DNA of 64,000 nucleotides, from the NCBI GenBank assembly GCA_947378305.1, contig CANCJJ010000007.1, positions 48,620 to 112,619 of the forward strand. The letters run 5' to 3'. Below are positions 58,210 through 64,000 of this stretch, one piece after another (within the stretch, counting starts at the first letter, position 1; every line of letters begins with the position of its first letter). The notes beneath the pieces are model-generated. The model was given only the letters and a program-made list of their open reading frames with translations. It searched no databases and was not told where the DNA came from. The stretch comes from Phenylobacterium aquaticum (GTDB lineage Bacteria; Pseudomonadota; Alphaproteobacteria; Caulobacterales; Caulobacteraceae). Position numbers and translations under genes: made by a program.

Positions 58210-59211
58210 ATGGCCCTGCCTTCCATCCTGTCCGAGCGCCTGCGTCTCCCGGTCATTGCCTCCCCGCTTTTCATTATCTCCGGACCGGAACTGGTGATTG
58301 CCCAGTGCAAGGCCGGAATCGTTGGCACCTTCCCGGCCCTGAATGCCCGCCCGGTCAGCCAGCTGGATGAATGGCTGGCGCAGATCACCGAGGAACTGGC
58401 GGACTGGGACCGGAAGAATCCGGACCGCCCGTCGGCCCCGTTTGCGGTCAACCAGATCGTGCACAAGACCAATAACCGGCTGGACGAGGACGTGGCCCTG
58501 GCGGTCAAGTACAAGGTGCCCGTGACCGTCACCTCCCTGGGAGCCCGGGAAGACGTGAACCAGGCCATGCATGGTCATGGCGGGGTTGTCCTGCACGACA
58601 TCATCAATTCGAAGTTTGCCCACAAGGCCATTGAAAAGGGCGCAGATGGCCTGATCGCCGTGGCGGCCGGTGCTGGTGGCCATGCCGGTGGACTATCGCC
58701 CTTTGCCCTGGTCCAGGAACTGCGGGAGTGGTTTGACGGCCCCATCGCCCTGTCGGGCGCAATTGCCAATGGTCGGGCGATTTTGGGAGCCCAGGCCATG
58801 GGAGCGGATCTGGCCTATATCGGCTCGGCCTTTATCGCCACCCAGGAGGCGCGCGCCGTCCAGGGCTACAAGGACATGATTGTCGAGAGCTCCGGCGACG
58901 ACATTGTCTATTCGAATCTGTTCACCGGCGTGCATGGCAATTACCTGCGTCCGTCGATCGAAAAGGCCGGTCTCGACCCGGACAACCTGCCCGTGGCGGA
59001 CCCCTCGAAGATGAACTTTGGCTCTGGCGGCAATACCGAGGCCAAGGCCTGGAAGGATATCTGGGGCTGCGGCCAGGGGATCGGCGCGATCAAGGACATC
59101 CCGACGGCGGGGGATCTGGTGGACCGTCTGGCGCGGGAATATGAAGCGGCCAAGACGGAACTGGCTGCCAAGACCGCCCTGACCTCAGGCCATGTCCTGA
59201 CCCTGGCCTAG
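58210..59211 (+). CDS. nitronate monooxygenase-like flavoprotein
   Basis: A 333-residue FMN-dependent TIM-barrel protein of the NMO/2-nitropropane dioxygenase family. LRLPVIASPLFIISGPELVIAQCKAGIVGTFPALNARP is the N-terminal strand-helix. AAGAGGHAGGLSPFALV carries the conserved His, and AIANGRAILGAQAMGADLAYIGSAFIATQEA forms the phosphate-binding loop. The ATG at 58210 gives the family start; the frame is open upstream into the mutA promoter region but is not family sequence. The physiological substrate is uncertain. Confidence 0.9.
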   Translation: MALPSILSERLRLPVIASPLFIISGPELVIAQCKAGIVGTFPALNARPVSQLDEWLAQITEELADWDRKNPDRPSAPFAVNQIVHKTNNRLDEDVALAVKYKVPVTVTSLGAREDVNQAMHGHGGVVLHDIINSKFAHKAIEKGADGLIAVAAGAGGHAGGLSPFALVQELREWFDGPIALSGAIANGRAILGAQAMGADLAYIGSAFIATQEARAVQGYKDMIVESSGDDIVYSNLFTGVHGNYLRPSIEKAGLDPDNLPVADPSKMNFGSGGNTEAKAWKDIWGCGQGIGAIKDIPTAGDLVDRLAREYEAAKTELAAKTALTSGHVLTLA

Positions 59212-59216
59212 AGCCG

Positions 59217-59642
59217 TCAGGGGCGGTTGCGCCGGAATCGCGCCGCCTCGGCGGTCAGGCTGTTGGCCAGGGTGTCATCGGTCTGTTCCGGCTGGAAGGG
59301 CAGCTCGCCGGCAATACCGCGCAGGGCCAGCCAGAGCGGGGCACTGAAGTGGACGAGCAGGCGCAAGGGGCGGCGCTTGTCGTCTGTCACGTCCCAGCCC
59401 TCGGCCTCGAAGGCCTCGACCTGATCGCGGAGGGGGCGGGTGTCGATCCTGTCCCAGTCGGCGGGGCGTTCGACGGCGTCGGCCTCCTCGACGGTGAGGC
59501 CCAGATTTGCCTTCAGGCAGGCATCAATCTCCGGAAATTCAGCCTCCGCGCCCGGGTCTGCATAGCGCGGCTTCATGAGCGCCTTGTATTCCAGGTCAGC
59601 CACCCCGGGCAGATCGACCAGACGACGCAGGGGCAGGGACAT
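59217..59642 (-). CDS. protein of unknown function downstream of the MFS exporter
   Basis: A 141-residue, acidic, soluble-looking protein with no membrane segment and no motif I recognise. It contains a Trp-Asp-rich middle (PADWDRIDTRPLRDQVEAFEAEGWDV) and an Arg-rich C-terminus. The start lies 47 bases inside the end of the MFS gene in another frame, so it is probably translated by coupling and may work with the exporter. Codon use looks like that of its neighbours. Function is unknown. Confidence 0.65.
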   Translation of the reverse strand: MSLPLRRLVDLPGVADLEYKALMKPRYADPGAEAEFPEIDACLKANLGLTVEEADAVERPADWDRIDTRPLRDQVEAFEAEGWDVTDDKRRPLRLLVHFSAPLWLALRGIAGELPFQPEQTDDTLANSLTAEAARFRRNRP

Positions 59643-61077
59643 GGGCTTCTCCGGGAGAGGTGGACCGACCGTTCATGTCGTCCCCCGCCGTCTTGGGCAA
59701 GCGAATATAGAAGGCCAGGGACAGGAAGGTTATGGCCCCTATGACGATGAAGGCCGGTGTGATCGAGGCCGGGGTCATGTGGGTCTGGCCCTGCATGACC
59801 ATGAAGGTGTGCAGGAGCATGGCGGCGAGACCAATGCCGATGGACTGAACCAGTTGCTGGGCCATGCTGGACATGGTTGAGGCCCGGCTCATGCGATCCA
59901 TGCCGATATCGGCATAGGCCAGACCGTTCAGGCTGGTGAATTGCAGGGACCGGAAGAAGCCACCGACCAGCAGGATTGCCATGATGACAATGTGCGGCGT
60001 GGTGGGCTTGAAGATCCCGTAGGCCATGAAGGTGATGCCGGTAATGACCGCATTGACGCACAGGACCGTGCGAAAGCCGAAGCGCCTCAGTATGGGCGGG
60101 GCCGTGGTCTTCATCACCAGGGCTCCAGCGGCGCTCATGAAGGTCAGGAGCCCGGCGTGGAAAGGGTTCATGCCAAAGCCGATCTGGAGCAGCATGGCCA
60201 GCAGGAAGGGTGTGGCCCCCATGGCCAGGCGCATGAACCCTCCGCCGACCACCGAGGCTGTGAAGGTCTGGACGCGAAACAGGCCGAGGTCGAGAATGGC
60301 GTGGGGATTGTTCCTCGCATAGCGGCCGTAGCTGGCCAGACAGCCCAGACCGACGGCGAACAGGGCGAAGACGGCCAGGGGCGGAATGGTATTTCGGCCG
60401 AGGTTTTCGAAACCGAAGATCAGGGCGGCGAGGCCGATGCCGGTCAGGAGTATGCCCGGCCAGTCAATCGGCGAGACATCCTGCTCAGCGACATTTGGCA
60501 CATAGCGGATGACCATCAGAACGCCGACCAGGGCAATGGGCAGGTTGATGTAGAAGATCCAGCGCCAGTCGGCGAAGGTGACGATGGCTCCCCCCAGAAC
60601 CGGGCCTATGACGGGGCCCAGGAGGGCGGGCATGGTCAGGACAGACATGGCCCCGACCAGCTCGGTCTTGGGAGTGGTCCGCAGCAGGACCAGACGCCCG
60701 ACCGGTCCCATCATGGCCCCGGCCATGCCCTGGAAGATGCGGGCGACCACCAGGCCGATCAGGTTTTGCGCCAGACCACAGGCGGCCGAGGCCAGGGCAT
60801 AGAGGATCATGGCCAGGAGGAAGATGCGCTTGGCCCCGAACCGGTCAGCGGCCCAGCCACTGATCGGCAGGAAGACCGCCGAGGCCAGCAGGTACATGGT
60901 GATGGCAAGGTTGAGCCGCAGGGGATCTTCGTGAAGCGCCCGGGCCATGGTGGGCAGGGCATTGGTCAGGACCGTCGCATTCAGTGTCTGCATGAGCAGG
61001 GCCGACCCGATGATGGCCGGAACGACCCAGCCCCGGAGGGTGGCATTGTCGGGCGCGGGCAAGGTCTCTGCAGACAT
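59596..61077 (-). CDS. DHA2-type MFS exporter
   Basis: A 493-residue major facilitator of the EmrB/QacA (DHA2) group. The N-terminal domain has NATVLTNALPTMARALHEDPLRLNLAITMYLLASAVFLPISGWAADRFGAKRIF, with the motif A segment GWAADRFGAKRI. The motif C-like GPVIGPVLGGAIV with DWRWIFYINLP is typical of antiporters. About 12-14 membrane helices are expected. The start codon at 61077 has only a weak Shine-Dalgarno. A palindrome like the phage repressor operators lies at 61168-61184 upstream. Substrate unknown. Confidence 0.88.
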   Translation of the reverse strand: MSAETLPAPDNATLRGWVVPAIIGSALLMQTLNATVLTNALPTMARALHEDPLRLNLAITMYLLASAVFLPISGWAADRFGAKRIFLLAMILYALASAACGLAQNLIGLVVARIFQGMAGAMMGPVGRLVLLRTTPKTELVGAMSVLTMPALLGPVIGPVLGGAIVTFADWRWIFYINLPIALVGVLMVIRYVPNVAEQDVSPIDWPGILLTGIGLAALIFGFENLGRNTIPPLAVFALFAVGLGCLASYGRYARNNPHAILDLGLFRVQTFTASVVGGGFMRLAMGATPFLLAMLLQIGFGMNPFHAGLLTFMSAAGALVMKTTAPPILRRFGFRTVLCVNAVITGITFMAYGIFKPTTPHIVIMAILLVGGFFRSLQFTSLNGLAYADIGMDRMSRASTMSSMAQQLVQSIGIGLAAMLLHTFMVMQGQTHMTPASITPAFIVIGAITFLSLAFYIRLPKTAGDDMNGRSTSPGEAHVPAPASSGRSARGG

Positions 61078-61091
61078 GTTTCAGCTGGGCT

Positions 61092-61103
61092 CTAACGACT
61101 CAT
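61092..61103 (-). other. three-codon leader ORF with strong Shine-Dalgarno
   Basis: On the minus strand AGGAGG is followed, two bases on, by ATG AGT CGT TAG. The stop lies 14 bases before the MFS start codon, which itself has only a weak ribosome site. This could be a minimal leader peptide (Met-Ser-Arg) or a ribosome loading site feeding the exporter. It could also be chance. Confidence 0.3.
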
Positions 61104-61167
61104 TGCCTCCTTCATGCGCCTGAATGGCGCGGATGGCAAAATCGACGGGCCAGGGGGTCTCTGAATT

Positions 61168-61184
61168 CTGTATTTAGGATACAG
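61168..61184 (-). promoter_or_regulatory. operator-like palindrome upstream of the MFS exporter
   Basis: CTGTAT-TTAGG-ATACAG is a perfect 6-base inverted repeat with a five-base centre. It is identical in half-site and spacing to the palindrome between the phage repressor and the early phage genes. It lies about 90 bases upstream of the MFS start and 24 bases beyond the end of the repressor gene. Confidence 0.7.
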
Positions 61185-61208
61185 TTTCTGGTGAAGGGTG
61201 CGCGTCTC

Positions 61209-61853
61209 CTAGCCGCCCCGGACCAGAATTCGGCGGGCCTGCCAGGGGGGGACTATGGCGGTGATGTGGGCCGCCCAGCGGATGCGGGCGTCCTGGCGGG
61301 TGGGGCCGGCGACGCTTTCCAGATCATAGCGGCCCGAGGTGGTGCCCCGAAGCAGGCGCTTGACCAGGACCTCATCCGTATCGGTTTCCACCACGACGAT
61401 CTGGCCCAGCATGTCGGGGGTGGGGGGGCTGCGCTGGTCCTCGAAATAGATCAGGGCCCCGTCATCGGCGAGGCCGCGCATGGAATGGCCCGCCACCTGG
61501 AGGGCGACGGCCTCGCCCGTCCCGCCGGGGGGAATTGGGGCCAGATCGCCTGCATCCTGGCCGGTTGCGAACAAGACGGACCCGTCGGGATTGGCTCCGA
61601 CCCGACCAATCACAGGCACCATCCCGTCGGCCGAAGGCGCGCGCCGGGGGCCTGAGCCGTCATAGAGCCATTCGGGACGAACCTCGAAGGCGGCCGCATA
61701 GTCACGGCATTTGCGCCAGGAGAAGGAGGCATTGCCGTTTTCGTTGGAGGCATAGGTATTGCGGTTCCAGCCGAAGGCATCCGCCGCTGCCGCCGCCGTT
61801 TCAAAGCCCTGGGCAAGCCGGGCCGCGCGTAGTCGCTGGAAGGGTTTTTCCAT
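61209..61853 (-). CDS. phage-type repressor, HTH plus S24 peptidase domain
   Basis: A 214-residue CI/C2-like repressor. The N-terminal HTH spans about residues 5-60 (RLRAARLAQGFETAAAAADAFGWNRNTYASNENG). The C-terminal S24 domain (about 78-205) has the catalytic Ser124 in VAGHSMRGLADDGALIYFED and Lys165 in DEVLVKRLL. In such proteins RecA-stimulated self-cleavage relieves repression. The hinge here (VIGRVGAN) lacks a plain Ala-Gly or Cys-Gly pair, so cleavage is uncertain. Two operator-like palindromes lie in its upstream region, and a third lies beyond its 3' end before the MFS gene. Confidence 0.88.
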   Translation of the reverse strand: MEKPFQRLRAARLAQGFETAAAAADAFGWNRNTYASNENGNASFSWRKCRDYAAAFEVRPEWLYDGSGPRRAPSADGMVPVIGRVGANPDGSVLFATGQDAGDLAPIPPGGTGEAVALQVAGHSMRGLADDGALIYFEDQRSPPTPDMLGQIVVVETDTDEVLVKRLLRGTTSGRYDLESVAGPTRQDARIRWAAHITAIVPPWQARRILVRGG

Positions 61854-61876
61854 GGCCGGAAGCTACAGGCTGGCCG

Positions 61877-61893
61877 CTGTATGTAAAGTACAA
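61877..61893. promoter_or_regulatory. degenerate repressor operator
   Basis: CTGTAT-GTAAA-GTACAA keeps one perfect half-site and a diverged second half at the same spacing as the site at 61911. It lies 24 bases upstream of the repressor start, where binding could give autoregulation. Confidence 0.5.
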
Positions 61894-61910
61894 AATTTGC
61901 TTGCACAGGT

Positions 61911-61929
61911 TCTGTATTTTTTATACAGA
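61911..61929. promoter_or_regulatory. main repressor operator overlapping the early promoter
   Basis: TCTGTAT-TTTTT-ATACAGA has perfect 7-base arms. The plus-strand -10-like hexamer TATACA (61922-61927) lies within it, about 10 bases before the ATG of the first early gene. A bound repressor would therefore cover the promoter, and the mRNA would be nearly leaderless. Confidence 0.7.
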
Positions 61930-61936
61930 TCATCAC

Positions 61937-62251
61937 ATGAGACACGATAGCCCCCCCGAAATCATCAGCGGCCAGGATTACGCCGTCCTACGTCAAATTG
62001 GGTCGCAGCCCGCGCGGGTGCAGGCGGAATTGCGCCTGACGCCGGGACAGACAAGGCGGCTGGAGCGGCTGTTCCGACGCCAGCAGGCGAAGGGCGGCAA
62101 GGACCGGCAGGAACCGCGCTTTGCCCGCCATGAGGCCCATGTCGCCGCTGTCATGGCCCAGGGCGGATTCTGGGCCCTGTCCGAGCGACGGGTGGGGAGG
62201 GGAATGGCCCTGCTGGGTCTGCCCCTTATCCCGCCGGAGGGACGGCCATGA
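61937..62251 (+). CDS. small phage early protein, unknown function
   Basis: A 104-residue basic protein that opens about ten bases after the main operator. Sequence such as VLRQIGSQPARVQAELRLTPGQTRRLERLFRRQQAKGG suggests a helix-turn-helix-like or winged-helix N-terminus. It could be a Cro-like or transcription-control protein, but no family is recognised. There is no Shine-Dalgarno at a normal distance, which agrees with a leaderless transcript. Its stop overlaps the next start (ATGA). Confidence 0.6.
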   Translation: MRHDSPPEIISGQDYAVLRQIGSQPARVQAELRLTPGQTRRLERLFRRQQAKGGKDRQEPRFARHEAHVAAVMAQGGFWALSERRVGRGMALLGLPLIPPEGRP

Positions 62252-62445
62252 GTCCGGGACCGGCAAGGGCCGGTGATCTTGTGGCAGAGGGGCTGCGGCA
62301 ACAGTCGCCGGAGGTGCGCGGCCTGTTCCTGCGCGATGTCCTGGCCCATGCGGTGGCGGGGCTGACGGTTCTGGAAGGCGCGTCCGCCGCCGGGGAGGCA
62401 GTCTACCGGCTGGCCGATGCGGTGGCGACACGGGGGCGGCCATGA
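62248..62445 (+). CDS. small phage early protein, unknown function
   Basis: A 65-residue protein, mostly helical and Ala/Leu-rich (PEVRGLFLRDVLAHAVAGLTVLEGASAAGEAVYRLADAVA). It overlaps the preceding and following genes by four bases each (ATGA), so it sits in a tightly coupled run. No family recognised. Confidence 0.55.
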   Translation: MSPGPARAGDLVAEGLRQQSPEVRGLFLRDVLAHAVAGLTVLEGASAAGEAVYRLADAVATRGRP

Positions 62446-62957
62446 AGGGGCGGGTCTTGAAGGAACGGACTGGGGTCAGCGCGGTTGAGGCCGGGATTGC
62501 CGAGACGGTTCGGCTGGCCCGGAAGCGCGGGAGCGGGATCGAGGCTCCGTCCGCCGGGGCGCGCCGTGGCCCCTATCGGCGACTGGCCGGACTGGACTGG
62601 CTGGACCGGCAGGGGCGGATCACGGCGGCGCAGAAGCGGGCGGGGACCATCTATGGCGCGGTCTGGCGTCGCGCCCATGGAGAATTCACCCCTGCCTCGT
62701 CGCTGGATGTCAGGCCGGGTGGCGGGGGCATGGGACCGGACATGACCCGGATTCTCGGCGCGGCAGAACTGCGGCTCAGGGCCCGGGATCAGCTGGCGCG
62801 GATGCGGCAGAAGCTGGGTCAGCAGGTGGCGCTTGTGGCGGCGTGTGACCAGGTGTGCGGGGCGGAGCTGACCCCCCGGGAGGCGGCGGGCGGAGAACGC
62901 GAGGCCGGGCGGCTGGAGGCGGTCCTGCTGGTGGCACTGGATCTTTTGAGCGCCTAA
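62442..62957 (+). CDS. phage protein, possibly DUF6456-like
   Basis: A 171-residue basic protein. The middle, LAGLDWLDRQGRITAAQKRAGTIYGAVWRRA, followed by ELRLRARDQLARMRQKLGQQVALVAACDQVCG, resembles the DUF6456 proteins seen in alphaproteobacterial phages and some regulators. This is from memory of the pattern and not certain. It is the last gene of the ATGA-linked early run. A gap with a promoter follows before the terminase genes. Confidence 0.5.
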   Translation: MKGRVLKERTGVSAVEAGIAETVRLARKRGSGIEAPSAGARRGPYRRLAGLDWLDRQGRITAAQKRAGTIYGAVWRRAHGEFTPASSLDVRPGGGGMGPDMTRILGAAELRLRARDQLARMRQKLGQQVALVAACDQVCGAELTPREAAGGEREAGRLEAVLLVALDLLSA

Positions 62958-62975
62958 AATGTTCTTGTTTTGTTC

Positions 62976-63004
62976 TTGACCTCCCGCGCCGTTTCAGCTA
63001 GTGT
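62976..63004 (+). promoter_or_regulatory. sigma-70-type promoter upstream of the terminase genes
   Basis: TTGACC and TAGTGT are separated by 17 bases. Two copies of GTTCTTG start 11 bases apart, one helical turn, at 62961 and 62972, the second running into the -35 box. This is a good place for an activator or repressor of the packaging genes. Confidence 0.55.
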
Positions 63005-63066
63005 TTTTCCATGGTCGAGGGGTGTGACTTCCGGCCAGATTTCCCAATTTTTCAAGAGGTTTTGGC

Positions 63067-63660
63067 ATGCCAGCGGATAGCGGGGCGGGCGAGGAGCCCG
63101 TGGCGCGCCCTCGGACCTATTCCCGGGAGGTTGCGATTTGGATCTGCGACCATCTTGCCCGCGGGCGGACCCTGAACTGGACGTGTCGGACTTGGTCAGG
63201 CCCCGGCGTCGTGCGGGTGAGGGAATGGCTGGCGACGCGGGAGGAGTTTGCGCATCTGGTCGCCCTGGCCATGGCCGCAGGCCAGACGCCCGTGGCTTAC
63301 AGTCATGAGCTGGGCACCGCCTTCTGCCAAAGGCTGGCGCGGGGCGAGGACATGGCCCGGATCTATGAGACGGAGGGACAGCCCTCCCTGGCCAATGTGC
63401 AGTGGTGGCTGGCGCGGCACCCGGAATTTGCCGCCATGCACCGCAATGCGACGGAGCTGCTGGTGGGGCGGTTGATGGACGAGGTCCGGACGATTGCCGA
63501 CCAGGCGACCTCGGAGACCCTGCAATTGTCGCGCACGCGGATTGCGGCCCGGCAGTGGGTAGCGGTGAAGCTGGCGGCGCGTCCGACCCTGGAGCGGGGC
63601 CGCGAGACCGGCGAGTCCGGCTGGCCCGCTGGGGTGAATGTCGAGGTGGTGGAGTTTTGA
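63067..63660 (+). CDS. phage terminase small subunit-like protein
   Basis: A 197-residue protein directly upstream of the large terminase subunit. Residues 18-61 and 78-121 form an ungapped 44-residue internal repeat with 16 identical positions (YS.E.....C..LARG...W/...P....V..WLA...EF), each probably a helix-turn-helix-like DNA-binding module. The C-terminal third (SETLQLSRTRIAARQWVAVKLAARPT) is helical and resembles the oligomerisation part of known small terminases. It would recognise the phage DNA packaging site. Its stop overlaps the start of the large subunit by four bases (TTGA). Confidence 0.72.
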   Translation: MPADSGAGEEPVARPRTYSREVAIWICDHLARGRTLNWTCRTWSGPGVVRVREWLATREEFAHLVALAMAAGQTPVAYSHELGTAFCQRLARGEDMARIYETEGQPSLANVQWWLARHPEFAAMHRNATELLVGRLMDEVRTIADQATSETLQLSRTRIAARQWVAVKLAARPTLERGRETGESGWPAGVNVEVVEF

Positions 63661-64000
63661 CCCGTATCCCGCAAATCTGGAAACCCAGACCCTATCAGCT
63701 GGCCCTTTGGCGCTATTTGCAGGCCGGTGGCTTGCGGGCCGATGTGGCGGCGCACCGGCGGTGGGGCAAGGACGAAGTCGCCCTGCACTGGGCGGCGAGC
63801 CGGATGGTCAACCGGGTTGGCACCTACTGGCACATGTTGCCCGAGGCGGGTCAGGCCCGGAAGGCGATCTGGGAGGCGATCAATCCCCATTCGGGCCGCA
63901 AGCGCATTGACGAGGCCTTTCCGCGATCCCTGCGCGCCAGCACACGCCAGAGCGACATGGTGATCAAGCTGAAGAACGGCGCGATCTGGCAGGTGGTGGG
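63657..64000 (+). CDS. phage terminase large subunit, N-terminal part
   Basis: Open frame from a TTG that overlaps the previous stop (TTGA), running off the window after about 114 residues. The N-terminus PRPYQLALWRYL resembles the adenine-binding motif of terminase ATPases. The Walker A-like block is AHRRWGKDE (Lys38), a variant P-loop seen in phage large terminases, and TYWHMLPEAGQARKAIWEAI follows as in that family. The nuclease domain would lie beyond the window. Confidence 0.75.
   Translation, partial: MTRIPQIWKPRPYQLALWRYLQAGGLRADVAAHRRWGKDEVALHWAASRMVNRVGTYWHMLPEAGQARKAIWEAINPHSGRKRIDEAFPRSLRASTRQSDMVIKLKNGAIWQVV

Larger units (their letters stand above)
61209..64000. mobile_element. 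phage-like element, left part (right end outside window)
   Basis: S24 repressor, divergent operator region, three overlapping tiny genes, then small and large terminase subunits. The element continues past the window. No integrase or replication gene lies in the visible part, and no attachment site could be identified, so the left boundary (between the MFS gene and the repressor) is a guess. Confidence 0.65.

Noticed and set aside
62442..64000. Gene transfer agent cluster of the Rhodobacter type
   Set aside because: A CI-like repressor with operators and a small terminase of a different type precede the large terminase, which fits a prophage better; the capsid genes needed to decide are outside the window.

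Overview
This is a GC-rich chromosomal window from an alphaproteobacterium, most likely a member of the Caulobacterales. The main reasons are the DUF1153 cell-cycle regulator SciP directly downstream of the hook gene flgE, sigma-54-type flagellar promoters, a dnaG-rpoD pair in which DnaG has lost its zinc ligands, a PseG/FlmD-like flagellin-sugar gene and a TipN-like polarity protein. The genus cannot be fixed from sequence reading alone. Genes are densely packed, with many ATGA start/stop overlaps and several convergent genes whose 3' ends overlap.

Layout. 1-10.2 kb is housekeeping: an SMP-30 lactonase (cut by the window edge), thyA-folA, a DUF924 protein, an RcnB-like periplasmic protein, ilvC with a clear terminator, a TrmN6-like methyltransferase, a polyprenyl diphosphate synthase, a cupin coupled to a thiolase, a SOUL haem protein and mnmA. 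10.2-18.2 kb is a flagellar hook island: flgK-flgL on the minus strand and fliK-flgD-flgE on the plus strand. The two units diverge from a 404-bp spacer that carries one sigma-54 -24/-12 promoter for each side. An AT-rich spacer with two inverted repeats then leads to sciP. 18.2-23.3 kb holds a stand-alone RusA-like nuclease, fumC, a small acetyltransferase, uvrB and a DsbA-like protein. 23.5-30 kb holds the nadA-nadB-nadC operon with two matching palindromic operators, flanked by two SleB-type cell-wall hydrolases. 30-35.5 kb is a minus-strand run: greA, an ELM1-family protein, pseG, trxB, a divergent MurA-like enolpyruvyl transferase and an acetyltransferase. 35.5-39.4 kb holds a P-loop kinase, an SDR, an acetyltransferase, a Tat-exported esterase and an acyltransferase. 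39.4-44.6 kb is carA-cspA-carB. 44.7-49.9 kb holds a DUF1330 gene, a HAD phosphatase, dnaG and rpoD. 49.9-54.5 kb holds a 2OG-Fe(II) oxygenase, a tiny flagellar-rod-like protein, a class-C beta-lactamase-fold hydrolase and the TipN-like coiled-coil protein. 54.5-59.2 kb holds mutA-mutB (methylmalonyl-CoA mutase) and a nitronate-monooxygenase-like flavoprotein. 59.2-61.1 kb holds a DHA2-type MFS exporter with a small partner gene.

The right end (61.2-64.0 kb) is the start of a phage-like element. It has an S24/HTH repressor, a divergent run of three tiny overlapping genes, a strong promoter with helically phased repeats, then the small and large terminase subunits, the latter running off the window. 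The most interesting regulatory observation is that the palindrome CTGTAT-N5-ATACAG between the repressor and the phage genes also occurs upstream of the neighbouring MFS exporter. The element's repressor may therefore also control a drug/metabolite pump. The other leading candidates are the MurA-like/PseG/ELM1 gene group and the SciP upstream region.
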